A stretch of DNA of 64,000 nt from Xanthobacter flavus (GCF_017875275.1 NZ_JAGGML010000001.1:1-64000), one strand, 5' to 3'; positions 35,581-44,250 are shown, numbered from the stretch's first letter. Made by a program: numbers and translations. The notes: generated by a model not told the origin, from the sequence alone.

Positions 35581-36351
35581 TCAGCCTCCCGCGCTCTGGG
35601 ATGAACGGAAGGCCCAGGCCACCATCCGCCGCTCGAACACGGCGAAGATCGCGTACATGAGGATGCCCTGGATGGCGAGGGAGATGAGGCCGGCGAACAC
35701 CAGCGGCATCTGGAAGTTGGAGCCCGCCTGCACCATGAGATGGCCCACCCCCGCATTGGCGCCGATGGTCTCGGACACCACCGCGCCCACAAAGGCGAGG
35801 GTGATGCCCACCTTGAGCGCCCCGAAGAGATAGGGCCCGGTGCGGGGAATGCCAACCTTGCGCATGATGTCGAGCTTGGAGGCGCCGAGCGCGCGCAGCA
35901 CGTCCTCCAGCTCCGGCTCGGTGGTGGCAAGGCCGGTGGCAACGTTCACCACGATGGGGAAGAAGGAGATGAGGAAGGCGGTGAGGATGGCCGGCACCTC
36001 GCCGATGCCGAACCACATGATGAGGATGGGCACCACCGCCACCTTCGGCACGGAGTTGAAGCCGATCATCACCGGATAGAGCCCGCGATAGATGGTGCGC
36101 GACCAGCCGACCACCACGCCCAGCGCAATGCCGAACACCACCGCTATGGCGAAGCCCGCCATGGTGGTCCAGAGCGTGACAAAGGAGTTCTTCAGGAGCG
36201 GCCACCAGTATTTCACCATCGCGGCGAAAATCTCGGTGGGCGCGGGCAGGATGAAGGTGTCGATCCTGAACAGTCGGCAGGCCACCTCCCAGATCACGAA
36301 CAGCGCAACTGTGAAATAGACGGGGGCGAGGTCTTCGTTTGAGATTTTCAT
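35581..36351 (-). CDS. ABC transporter permease, NMT1/SsuC-like
   Basis: A 256-residue inner-membrane permease with about six helices. The ATPase-contacting EAA loop reads DVLRALGASKLDIMRKVGIP, and TTMAGFAIAVVFGIALGVVV is typical of the SsuC/TauC/ThiX group. It lies between the ATPase gene (one base away) and xdhA (four bases away) on the minus strand, so transporter and enzyme genes form one operon. With xdhAB, a purine base or purine-derived substrate is plausible, though the family also imports sulfonates, taurine and pyrimidine precursors. Confidence 0.9.
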   Translation of the reverse strand: MKISNEDLAPVYFTVALFVIWEVACRLFRIDTFILPAPTEIFAAMVKYWWPLLKNSFVTLWTTMAGFAIAVVFGIALGVVVGWSRTIYRGLYPVMIGFNSVPKVAVVPILIMWFGIGEVPAILTAFLISFFPIVVNVATGLATTEPELEDVLRALGASKLDIMRKVGIPRTGPYLFGALKVGITLAFVGAVVSETIGANAGVGHLMVQAGSNFQMPLVFAGLISLAIQGILMYAIFAVFERRMVAWAFRSSQSAGG

Positions 36352-36352
36352 G

Positions 36353-37135
36353 TCACGCCGCCTGCCGCACTTCGGCGATCTTGTTGCGCAGTTCGTGCAC
36401 CAGTTCCGTGAATTCGGACCGATAGCAGACATCGAGATCGCGCGGCCGCGGGAACGGCACCTGCCGCGTCTCCACGATGCGGCCGGGGCGCGCGCTCATC
36501 ACATGGATGGTGTCGGCGAGGAAGGCCGCCTCGCGCAAATCGTGGGTGACGAGGATGACGGTGAAGCCGAACTCCTGCCAGAGATCGCGCAGCACGCACC
36601 ACAATTCCTCGCGCGTGAAGGCGTCCAGCGCGGCGAAGGGCTCGTCCAGCATCAGCAGCGCCGGCTGGTGGATGAGCGAGCGGCAGAGCGAGGCGCGCTG
36701 CTGCATGCCGCCGGACATCTCCCACGGGAAACGATCGGCGAAGGCGCCAAGGCCCACCACGTTGAGCAGCGCCATGGCCTTGTCCTGAAACGCGGCCTTG
36801 TCGCGGGAGAAGCGGCGGCGATAGGGCTCGACGATCTCCAGCGGCAGCATCACGTTCTGCAGCACGGTGCGCCACGGCAGGAGATTGGCGTGCTGGAAGG
36901 CCATGCCCGCCACCTTCACCGGCCCCTTCACCTCCTTGCCGTCAATGGAGACGGTGCCGGAGGTTGGCCGGATAAGGCCGGTGACAAGCTTCATCAGCGT
37001 GGACTTGCCGCAGCCCGACGGCCCCACCACCGCCGCGAACTCGCCCTTGCGCACGGTGAGCGTGGTGCCGGCCAGTGCCGTCACCGGGCCGGTGCGGCCG
37101 GGATAGGTGAGGGTCACATTGTCGAGGACGATCAC
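36353..37135 (-). CDS. ABC transporter ATP-binding protein, NMT1/SsuB-like
   Basis: A 260-residue ATPase. Walker A is VGPSGCGKSTLMKL, the Q-loop FQHANLLPW, signature MSGGMQQRASL, Walker B LLMLDEPFAALD and H-loop VTHDLREA, typical of the SsuB/TauB subfamily. GTG 37135 is preferred because MIVLDNVTLTYPG is a standard start and AAGG lies upstream; an in-frame GTG at 37186 is the alternative. The stop is one base from the permease start. The 203-base gap to the substrate-binding gene contains a large inverted repeat. Confidence 0.92.
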   Translation of the reverse strand: MIVLDNVTLTYPGRTGPVTALAGTTLTVRKGEFAAVVGPSGCGKSTLMKLVTGLIRPTSGTVSIDGKEVKGPVKVAGMAFQHANLLPWRTVLQNVMLPLEIVEPYRRRFSRDKAAFQDKAMALLNVVGLGAFADRFPWEMSGGMQQRASLCRSLIHQPALLMLDEPFAALDAFTREELWCVLRDLWQEFGFTVILVTHDLREAAFLADTIHVMSARPGRIVETRQVPFPRPRDLDVCYRSEFTELVHELRNKIAEVRQAA

Positions 37136-37201
37136 GGGAAGGCCTTTCGGTTCTGCGTCGACCGTTCCCCGGACAAGCGACACCACAGGTGGAGCGCAGA
37201 T

Positions 37202-37293
37202 CCGGGGTCCAGGAGAAAGGTCGGCGAAGCCGGCGATCGCCCCGGCTGCCTCAATTCAGGCCGCCTTCGGCGCACCCTTGCGCTGGACCCCGG
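37202..37293. repeat. 11-bp perfect inverted repeat inside the transporter operon
   Basis: CCGGGGTCCAG (37202-37212) and CTGGACCCCGG (37283-37293) are perfect reverse complements 70 bases apart, with GC-rich smaller stems between. The element lies between the binding-protein and ATPase genes and resembles an intergenic palindromic repeat. It could stop part of the transcription and let the binding protein exceed the membrane parts. Confidence 0.55.
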
Positions 37294-37338
37294 CTCGCAT
37301 TCCGCTCACGCTGCATGCGTCCGGGGTACGAGATGGCC

Positions 37339-38346
37339 TCACATCTTCCGCGCGCTCGCGGGCGGCAGGAACTCGCTGGTGAAGATGTCTGCCGCCGTGG
37401 GCTTGGCCTTGAAGTCGTAGGTGATGCCTACCTGTTCGATGGACTTCGCCAGCCGCGCCGGGTCCACGTCGCCGGTGCCGTTGGCCTTCACCCAGTCGGT
37501 GACGATATTGTCCTTCAGCGCCATTTCGAGGCGGGCCAGCTCGATGGCCTCGTCAGCCGTCTCGTTGCGCTTCATGACCGACTTGATGGCGCCCTTGGGG
37601 TCCTTGGCCGTGTCGATGATGCCCTTGATGGTCGCCTTCACGAAGCCCTTCACCACCTCGGGATGGGCCTTGGCGAAGTCGGGGTTCACCATGATGGCGT
37701 TGCCGTAGAGCACGAGGCCGTGCTTGGACATGAGCATCACCGCGATGTCGTCCGCCGGCACGCCCTTCTGGCGCAGGTTGAAGAAGGAGGAGAAGGAGAA
37801 GCCGGTGATGGCGTCCACCTTGCCGTCGGCCAGCATGGGCTCACGCACGGGGAAGCCGATATTCTCGATCTTCACCTTCTCGGCGTCGATGCCGTTCTCC
37901 TTCACGAAGGCCTTCCACTGGGCGAAGGCGCCATCCGGTGCCGGCGCGCCGAGGATCTTGCCTTCAAGATCCTTGGGCTTGGCGATGCCGGTCTTCTTCA
38001 GGCTGACGATGGCGAACGGCGGCTCGTCATAGACCATCTGGACGGCGACGACCTTCTTGTCCGGGTTCTGGTCGCGGAACTTCATCAGCGAATTGATGTC
38101 GAAGAAGCCGATGGGATAGGTGCCCGCCGCCACGCGCGCGATGCCGGCCACCGAGCCGGGACCGCTGTCGATGGTCACGTTGAGCCCCTCGGCCTTGTAG
38201 TAGCCCTTGTCCAGCGCCACGAAATAGGGGGCGGACGGCCCCTCGAACTTCCAGTCGAGCGCGAACTTCACGTCGGTCTCGGCCAGCGCCGGCGCCGCCG
38301 CCAGGGTGGCGAGGACCGCGGCGAAAACGGAACGCATCAGGCTCAT
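37339..38346 (-). CDS. ABC transporter substrate-binding protein, NMT1/THI5-like
   Basis: A 335-residue periplasmic protein with a Sec signal peptide (MSLMRSVFAAVLATLAAAPA, cleavage near ALA at residue 22). DVKFALDWKFEGPSAPYFVA and YYKAEGLNVTIDSGPGSVAG are hallmarks of the NMT1/THI5 fold used for hydroxymethylpyrimidine, sulfonates and related small ligands. It is first in a minus-strand series with the ATPase, permease and xdhAB. Ligand identity is not readable; the operon suggests a purine. Start ATG 38346 has a GAGGAG ribosome site. Confidence 0.9.
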   Translation of the reverse strand: MSLMRSVFAAVLATLAAAPALAETDVKFALDWKFEGPSAPYFVALDKGYYKAEGLNVTIDSGPGSVAGIARVAAGTYPIGFFDINSLMKFRDQNPDKKVVAVQMVYDEPPFAIVSLKKTGIAKPKDLEGKILGAPAPDGAFAQWKAFVKENGIDAEKVKIENIGFPVREPMLADGKVDAITGFSFSSFFNLRQKGVPADDIAVMLMSKHGLVLYGNAIMVNPDFAKAHPEVVKGFVKATIKGIIDTAKDPKGAIKSVMKRNETADEAIELARLEMALKDNIVTDWVKANGTGDVDPARLAKSIEQVGITYDFKAKPTAADIFTSEFLPPASARKM

Positions 38347-38594
38347 GAAAAGGCTCCTCGGTTTCGCTGCGGTGGACTGCAACGGCCATGCCAGCGGCCC
38401 GAGACACCGCTGCGGCAGGCCGAGTGCGCCCGCATCGGCTGGGATCGCCGATTGCCGCACGATGAGGCACTTGGCGGCTGCCCTCAAGATGGGCGTATTG
38501 CTTATATATTCAGCATGCGGGCTTGCCCGCCACCGCTGCTGGACAGGCGCCGCGGCTTGGGCCACTCCACCAGAGGTCAATCAAAGGAGCGGCG

Positions 38595-39773
38595 ATGACG
38601 CGGCGGGTACTGCTCACCTGGGAGCAGGGCGCGGGCTTCGGCCACACCATCCAGCTGGCACGCCTCGGCCGGCGGCTCGCTGATGCCGGCGTCGAGGTTG
38701 TGGCGGCCGTGCGCCACCTGCAGAACGCCGGGCCTCTGATCGAGGCCGGCATCCGCCTCATCCAGGCGCCGCCATGGCCCGCCCCCGCTCCGCGTCCGGG
38801 CGATCACATCCCCGCCTCCGCCACCCTGACGGATAGCCTCGCCCGCGTCGGCCTGCGCGATCCGGACAGCGTGCGGCCGGTGCTGCGCGCATGGCTCGAT
38901 ATGCTCGCCGCCGAGCGGCCGGACCTGATGGTCTGCGACTATGCCCCCCTCGCAGGCCTCGCCGCGCGCGGGCGCTGTCCGGTGATGCAGGCGAGCACGG
39001 CCTATTGCCTGCCGCCTGCGGACCTGGAAGCCATGCCGGTATTCCACGATTTCATGCCGTCCCAGCAGACCGATGACGAGGTCGTCGCGGCGGTCAACAC
39101 CGCGCTGGCACAGACCGGGCTTGCCCCCATCGATCGCATCGGCGCCCTGTTCACCGGCGACGACGCCTTCGTGCGCAGCTTTCAGTTGCTCGACCCGTAT
39201 GCCGACCTCCGCAGCCGGCAGGCGGAGGGGCCTGTCATGGCCGAGACGATGCGCGAGACCTCGCCCGGTACCCGTACCATCTTTGCCTATATCCACACCG
39301 ACGTGGCCGCGCGCCCGGACGTGGCCGCCGTGCTGATGGCTCTGGCCCCGCGGCTGGAGATCTACGTGCCGGGGGTCGATCCGTCATGGCTCGCGCCACT
39401 GTCGGCTGCGGGGGCAACGGTGCATGGGCGACCGGTTTCCATGGCGGAGGCCATGGCCCGAAGCCGCCTGCTCATCCACCAGGGCAGCGCCGGCGTGGCA
39501 GCGGATGCGCTCGCGGCAGGCGTGCCGCAAGTCACCTTCTCGGTGCATGTGGAGCATTGGCTGAACGGCGAAGCGCTTGCGGCCGCCGGGCTCAGCCGCA
39601 ACTTCCCCCTGTTCCATCCCAATGCGCGGATCGCGGTGGAGCCGGTGCTGGCAGCGCTGGAAGACGGGGACATGGCGCTGGTCGCAGCTGCTGCGGGCAG
39701 GATGCACCGGGCGGAACTCGCCGCCCGCGATCCGTTGGACGCGCTGACGGAGCGCTGCCGCGCGCTCCTTTAA
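38595..39773 (+). CDS. UGT-like glycosyltransferase (GT-B fold)
   Basis: A 392-residue protein related to the UDP-glucuronosyl/glucosyltransferase (GT1) superfamily. The N-terminus WEQGAGFGHTIQLARLGRRL is the acceptor-side glycine loop; the C-terminal LLIHQGSAGVAADALAAGVP matches the nucleotide-sugar site, with Gln-Gly-Ser instead of the usual HGG. The substrate is unknown; such enzymes glycosylate lipids, antibiotics or carotenoids. It stands alone, divergent from the ABC binding-protein gene with a 248-base shared upstream region that holds an AT-rich TGCT/AGCA element at 38499-38515. AAAGGAGC precedes ATG 38595. Confidence 0.82.
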   Translation: MTRRVLLTWEQGAGFGHTIQLARLGRRLADAGVEVVAAVRHLQNAGPLIEAGIRLIQAPPWPAPAPRPGDHIPASATLTDSLARVGLRDPDSVRPVLRAWLDMLAAERPDLMVCDYAPLAGLAARGRCPVMQASTAYCLPPADLEAMPVFHDFMPSQQTDDEVVAAVNTALAQTGLAPIDRIGALFTGDDAFVRSFQLLDPYADLRSRQAEGPVMAETMRETSPGTRTIFAYIHTDVAARPDVAAVLMALAPRLEIYVPGVDPSWLAPLSAAGATVHGRPVSMAEAMARSRLLIHQGSAGVAADALAAGVPQVTFSVHVEHWLNGEALAAAGLSRNFPLFHPNARIAVEPVLAALEDGDMALVAAAAGRMHRAELAARDPLDALTERCRALL

Positions 39774-39779
39774 GCTCGC

Positions 39780-40799
39780 TCAGTAGCCGATGGGTCCGCC
39801 GCCGCCGCCGCCACCACCACCGCCACCGGGGAAGCCCGGGAAGCCGGGGAAGGTCGGCAGGTTGGGGAAGCCCGGAAAGCCGCCGCCACCGCCATAGCCG
39901 CCGGGGAACCCACCGCCGCTGCCGTAGCCATAGGGCGGCGGGGTGATGGGGATGACGACGTTGCTCTGGTTCTGCTGGGAGGCCTGCTGGGCGATGGTGT
40001 CCGCCTCGCCCTGGAGCTGCGTGTTCACCGAACGGCACGTGGCCGCGGCGAGGTCCATGGTGGTCTGGCCCTGCACCGGCACGCCGCACGGGTGGCTGGA
40101 GCCCCGGTCGAGGCCGGTGATGTCCGGAATGGGGCCGGGCCGCCCGCCGTTCTGGCCTGTCTGGCTGCGGGTCTGGGCGATCACCGCATCGATCTGGGCC
40201 TGCGACACGCGCACCGGACCCGTCATGCCGCCGCGCCCGACGGTGACCATGAAACCGGGGCGGCGGATCACCACCGTCTCCCCGCCCGGCCCCACCACGG
40301 TGAGGGTGCCGAACTGGAGGATGGCCGTCGTCTCGCCGTCGCGGTGGATGACGGCCGCGACGCCGCCGCGGATGCCGATGGTCGCCACCGGCGTCTTCAC
40401 CTCGGCCCCGCCCGTGTGGCTGGCGTTGCCGCCGACGAAGCGCGCCGCACCCTTGGTGAGGGTGAGCGCCATGGAGCCGGCCTTGGCGTTGGGATCGTAG
40501 ACGAACTCGTCGATGACGAGATTCGAGTTGGGGCCGATGTTCAGCGTGGTCTTGTCCACGAACAGGACCTGCACGCTGCCGGCGGAGCTGGTCTCGATGC
40601 GCTCGCGGTGGATGATGCTGGCGCCAAGCTCCAGCGTGCGGACGCCCGAGCCGGCGTTGCCGGTGGAGCGCGGGTTGACCGCCGCGGCCGTGCCGACGCT
40701 GTTCTGCGCGAGGGCGGGGCCGGTGGCGGCCACGATGGCGAGGGAGGCGACGGACGCCAGGAGACGGGCCAGGAGGCGGGCGGGGGTGCTGATGGGCAT
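39780..40799 (-). CDS. Secreted FecR-domain protein with glycine-rich tail
   Basis: A 339-residue protein with a Sec signal peptide (cleavage near ALAQ, residue 32). Residues about 60-150 form a FecR-like domain (GSVQVLFVDKTTLNIGPNSN, VKTPVATIGIRGGVAA). Here it is not an anti-sigma anchor, because there is no transmembrane helix or N-terminal sigma-binding domain. A Gln-rich helical part carries two Cys, and the last 60 residues are Gly/Phe/Pro repeats (FPGFP units) and poly-Gly. It lies 13 bases after the TPR/barrel gene, so the two are probably cotranscribed. It may be a surface or matrix protein. Confidence 0.82.
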   Translation of the reverse strand: MPISTPARLLARLLASVASLAIVAATGPALAQNSVGTAAAVNPRSTGNAGSGVRTLELGASIIHRERIETSSAGSVQVLFVDKTTLNIGPNSNLVIDEFVYDPNAKAGSMALTLTKGAARFVGGNASHTGGAEVKTPVATIGIRGGVAAVIHRDGETTAILQFGTLTVVGPGGETVVIRRPGFMVTVGRGGMTGPVRVSQAQIDAVIAQTRSQTGQNGGRPGPIPDITGLDRGSSHPCGVPVQGQTTMDLAAATCRSVNTQLQGEADTIAQQASQQNQSNVVIPITPPPYGYGSGGGFPGGYGGGGGFPGFPNLPTFPGFPGFPGGGGGGGGGGGPIGY

Positions 40800-40812
40800 G
40801 ATGCGTTGCTCC

Positions 40813-42204
40813 TCAGAACCGCACGTTCGGGCCGATGGAAACGCTGAAATTGTCGAACGCATAGTTCGGCAGCGTCGAGGTGGACCAGCTGTACTGGACC
40901 TGGGTCAGCAGCCCCCACTGCTCGTGGATCGGCACGTCAAGCGCGAGGCCGACCCGATACTGGTTGTCCTGCTCGGTGATGAATTTGGAGATGAAGGGGT
41001 TGGGCGCGTCGTAGCTGTAGCGCGAGTAGCCGACGCTCGGGATAGCGATCCAGCGGCGCACGCCCCACAGGCCCTGGAACTCGAACGGCGCCGCGAGGTC
41101 CACCGCGAAGGTGTTGTAGGAGAGCCAGGGCAGTTCGCCGGAGGCATCGTTGTAGGAGAGGCGCGCGCGCCAGCGCCAGTCGTCGGTGATGCGGCCGAAG
41201 GCGTTGCCGCCCACTGTCCACATGTCGCCGCTCTGGAAGGAGGCGGTGGGATAATCCCGCGAGGACTGGTAGTCGCGCTGGCGGATCTCCACGAACGGCT
41301 CGAGCCCGAACCAGGCGCTGAACGGCAGATAGAGCGAGGCGCCCGCGCCGTAGGTGCCGAGATAGCCGTCCCCGCCCAGCGTCACGCCGCCGGCGAGCAC
41401 ATAGGCGCGGATGGAGGAGCCCGGCAGCGCATCCGGCGCCAGCGCGAAGCGCGGGCCGGTGTTGAACTCGGCGAAGCCGAGGTTCAGCTGCTGCAATTGG
41501 AACTGCTGCGAATAATACAGATTGAGGTTGGTTTCCCAGACATCGCCGCGCTGGTTGCCGAAGTCGTAGACGTGGCGGATGGAGGCGAGGGCGAAGGCAT
41601 TGCCATCCGCCTGCGCGGCGGCGCTCGGCGGCAGGAGCGCGCCCACATCCTGGCCGATCACGAGGCGGCTGGAGGGGCCGTAATTGGCGTTGGACTGGTA
41701 GCGCACGCCCACCTGTCCGTAGAAGCTCCACTGGCTGGTGGCGAGGCGGCGGTCGATCTCCACCAGATAGGCGGCGATGTTGTCCCGCTCTTGCCCCGAC
41801 AGCTCCGGCGACTGGGCGATGGGCTCGAAATAGGCGCGTGCGGATTCATACGCACCGAGCCGGTAGTAAAGCCGCGCCAGCTCCAGGCGCACCCGCACCA
41901 GCCTGGGATTGTAGAAGAGGATGCGCTCGTAGACGCCGATGGCGGCCTCGTAGTCACCCACCTCCACCGCGCGCCGCGCGAGCCGGAAGGCCAGTTCCAC
42001 GTCCGCCGGACGCTTCAGGGACTGGTCGAAAAGAGTGTTGAATTCCGGATCGGAGTCCGCCAGCGCGGTCTGCTGCGCTGCCAGCGCCGGCGCCGACAGC
42101 GCGCCCAGCGCCACAGTCAGCACGATTCCGCGCCTGCACGCCCACGCGCACAAACCACCCCTGCCCGAGCGAGACGCCCGAGTAATGTACCGCTTTACCA
42201 GCAT
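40813..42204 (-). CDS. TPR-containing outer-membrane barrel protein (Slam/DUF560-like)
   Basis: A 463-residue exported protein. After a signal peptide ending near ALAAQQ (residue 45) come about three TPR-like helices pairs (AFRLARRAVEVGDYEAAIGV, LELARLYYRLGAYESARAYF), then a beta-rich C-terminal half with alternating aromatic strands (YQSNANYGPSSRLVIG, YYSQQFQLQQLNL) ending in NFSVSIGPNVRF with a terminal Phe typical of outer-membrane barrels. This architecture matches surface lipoprotein assembly modulators (Slam), which export proteins across the outer membrane. It is followed by the FecR-domain gene. Start ATG 42204 is moderately supported; another ATG lies at 42267. Confidence 0.82.
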   Translation of the reverse strand: MLVKRYITRASRSGRGGLCAWACRRGIVLTVALGALSAPALAAQQTALADSDPEFNTLFDQSLKRPADVELAFRLARRAVEVGDYEAAIGVYERILFYNPRLVRVRLELARLYYRLGAYESARAYFEPIAQSPELSGQERDNIAAYLVEIDRRLATSQWSFYGQVGVRYQSNANYGPSSRLVIGQDVGALLPPSAAAQADGNAFALASIRHVYDFGNQRGDVWETNLNLYYSQQFQLQQLNLGFAEFNTGPRFALAPDALPGSSIRAYVLAGGVTLGGDGYLGTYGAGASLYLPFSAWFGLEPFVEIRQRDYQSSRDYPTASFQSGDMWTVGGNAFGRITDDWRWRARLSYNDASGELPWLSYNTFAVDLAAPFEFQGLWGVRRWIAIPSVGYSRYSYDAPNPFISKFITEQDNQYRVGLALDVPIHEQWGLLTQVQYSWSTSTLPNYAFDNFSVSIGPNVRF

Positions 42205-42553
42205 GCCTGACCATCCGGCTCTTGCTGGCAAGGCCCCGCCCCTTGCCCGTGGAGCGATCTTTACCATTGCGTGTGTCGGAAGGGGATTCCAGGTGGCTGC
42301 ACAAGCCAAGGATTCATGCGCATTTCCGGGAGAGAAAAGCATTTTTGTCACAGGCGTCGCCGCAAGACGCCACGATCATACCGCCCACCCGTGTTTCGCT
42401 CTCATTTCGCAACGGCATGGCCTCCGCCAACCAACGCGTGTCGCATTCTGACATTGCGTTAATGCAATGAGTAAGAACTTTAAATCGGGAATTGTTTGCA
42501 TAGATTGGTCTCAACGGCGGCCGGGGTGCCGCCCAGAGGATCAGGAGCAGACC
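42205..42553. other. 349-base divergent intergenic region
   Basis: This region separates the barrel gene (minus) from the MhqO-like gene (plus) and should contain both promoters. Apart from the palindrome at 42452-42469 and an AT-rich stretch just downstream (GTAAGAACTTTAAATCGGG), no gene or RNA is visible. Confidence 0.6.
42452..42469 (+). promoter_or_regulatory. Palindromic operator candidate upstream of the MhqO-like gene
   Basis: CATTGC-GTTAAT-GCAATG is a perfect 6-6-6 palindrome, about 85 bases before the MhqO-like start at 42554. MhqO genes are often controlled by MarR-type repressors binding similar palindromes, but no such regulator gene is adjacent here. Confidence 0.5.
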
Positions 42554-43486
42554 ATGCGCAGCATCGGACTTCATCACGTGACCGCCATCGCCGGCCCGGC
42601 CCGCCGCAATCTCGACTTCTACACCCGCACCCTTGGGCTGCGGCTGGTGAAGAAGACCGTCAATTTCGACGATCCCGGCACCTATCACTTCTATTTCGGC
42701 GATGCCGCCGGCTCGCCGGGCTCCATCCTCACCTTCTTCCCCTGGGAGGCGGCCGGCATCGGCCGGGCGGGCGTGGGCGAGACGCAGGAGACCGCGTTCC
42801 GTATCCCGGAGGCCGCCGTGAGCTACTGGACGGAGCGGCTCGTCACCGCCGGCCTGTCACCGGACCTGCCGGAGAAGCGCTTCGGTGAGACCGTGATCGC
42901 CTTCAAGGACCCGGACGGGATGCGCATCGCCCTCGTCGGCGTCCCCGGCATCGAGGCCGAGCCCGCCTGGGGCGGCGGCGAGGTGCCGGAGGCGCACGCC
43001 ATTCGCGGTATGCATTCCGTGACCCTCCTCCTGAAGGAGGCCGGCGCCACCGCGGACATCCTCACCGACGTGTTCGGCTTCGAAGAGGCCGGTCGCGAGG
43101 GCACCCGCATCCGCTACCGGGCGCCCGGGGTTGCGGTCGGTGGCATCGTGGACATCCGCGAGGCCGGCGGCTTCCTCTCCGGCCGGCAGGGACGCGGCAG
43201 CGTCCACCACATCGCCTTCCGCGCCGCCGACGACGCGGCACAGGCCGAGATGGTGGAGAAGCTGACGGCCCGCCACGGCCGCCATGTCACCGAGCAGCGG
43301 GACCGGAACTACTTCCGCTCCGTCTACTTCCGCGAGCCCGGCGGCGTCCTGTTCGAGATCGCCACCGACGATCCTGGCTTCGCCGTGGACGAGGCGCCCG
43401 AGCATCTCGGCGAGGCGCTGAAGCTGCCGGCCCAGTACGAGGCGCACCGCGCCGAGATCGAGCGGGTTCTCCCGCAGGTCGCCTGA
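42554..43486 (+). CDS. Ring-cleaving dioxygenase-like VOC protein (MhqO family)
   Basis: A 310-residue protein of two tandem vicinal-oxygen-chelate halves. IGLHHVTAIAGPARRNLDFY opens the first half, with a metal His in HH at residues 7-8; SVHHIAFRAADD and FREPGGVLFEIATDDPGF supply the second-half ligands. MhqO-like enzymes protect against quinones and related electrophiles in Bacillus; the true substrate here is unknown. ATG 42554 has AGGAG upstream. The alpha/beta-hydrolase gene 64 bases downstream matches the mhqO-mhqD arrangement. Confidence 0.88.
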   Translation: MRSIGLHHVTAIAGPARRNLDFYTRTLGLRLVKKTVNFDDPGTYHFYFGDAAGSPGSILTFFPWEAAGIGRAGVGETQETAFRIPEAAVSYWTERLVTAGLSPDLPEKRFGETVIAFKDPDGMRIALVGVPGIEAEPAWGGGEVPEAHAIRGMHSVTLLLKEAGATADILTDVFGFEEAGREGTRIRYRAPGVAVGGIVDIREAGGFLSGRQGRGSVHHIAFRAADDAAQAEMVEKLTARHGRHVTEQRDRNYFRSVYFREPGGVLFEIATDDPGFAVDEAPEHLGEALKLPAQYEAHRAEIERVLPQVA

Positions 43487-43550
43487 GCAAAGGCCCGAAC
43501 CCCCATCATCGCCCGGCCGTTCCCGCGGCCGGGCCGCAAGGAATACTTCA

Positions 43551-44210
43551 ATGACCGCCCTGCCCCTGGGCCCCGCCGCCACCGCGCGGGGTCCCCTTTC
43601 CTTCACCCACCGTTTCGTTCCGGCCACCGATCCGTCTGCCGCGCCGCTCTTGCTGCTCCACGGCACCGGCGGCGACGAGAACGATCTTCTCCCCCTCGGC
43701 CGGATGCTGTCGCCTGGCGCGGCCCTGCTGTCGCCGCGCGGCAAGATCAGCGAAGGCGGCATGCCCCGCTTCTTCCGCCGGCTGGCGGAAGGCGTCTTCG
43801 ACGAGGAGGACGTGGTGCGGCGCGCCAACGAGCTGGCCGATTTCATCGGCGAGGCCCGCGCCGCCTATGGTCTGGCTGCCCCCGTGGCGGTGGGCTTCTC
43901 CAACGGCGCGAATATCGCCGCGGCGATGCTGATGCTGCGTCCGGACGCGCTCTCCGGCGCGGCGCTGCTGCGGGCCATGGTGCCGCTCGCGAACCCGCCT
44001 GCCGGCTCTATCGCCGGAACGCCGGTGCTGCTGCTCTCGGGTTCCGCCGATCCGATCGTGCCGGCGGCGAACGCGGCCCGCCTCGCGGCCCAGCTCGGCG
44101 CGCGCGGCGCCCGCGTGGAGCATCGTGTGCTGCCGGGCGGTCACGGCCTGATGCCCGCGGACATGTCCGCCATGCGCGACTGGCTTGCGCGGACCGCCCC
44201 GGCCGCCTGA
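43551..44210 (+). CDS. Alpha/beta hydrolase, MhqD-like carboxylesterase
   Basis: A 219-residue alpha/beta-hydrolase of the phospholipase/carboxylesterase group. The oxyanion region is LLLLHGTGGDENDLLPLG, the nucleophile Ser is in VGFSNGANIA, the acid Asp in GSADPIVPA, and the His in PGGHGLMP. It follows the MhqO-like gene by 64 bases on the same strand. In Bacillus, MhqD and MhqO are both induced by quinones, so a shared electrophile-defence or aromatic-degradation role is inferred. No signal peptide is present. Confidence 0.88.
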   Translation: MTALPLGPAATARGPLSFTHRFVPATDPSAAPLLLLHGTGGDENDLLPLGRMLSPGAALLSPRGKISEGGMPRFFRRLAEGVFDEEDVVRRANELADFIGEARAAYGLAAPVAVGFSNGANIAAAMLMLRPDALSGAALLRAMVPLANPPAGSIAGTPVLLLSGSADPIVPAANAARLAAQLGARGARVEHRVLPGGHGLMPADMSAMRDWLARTAPAA

Positions 44211-44250
44211 TACCCGGACGAAACGAGGGCCGGCGCGCCGGGCGCGATGC

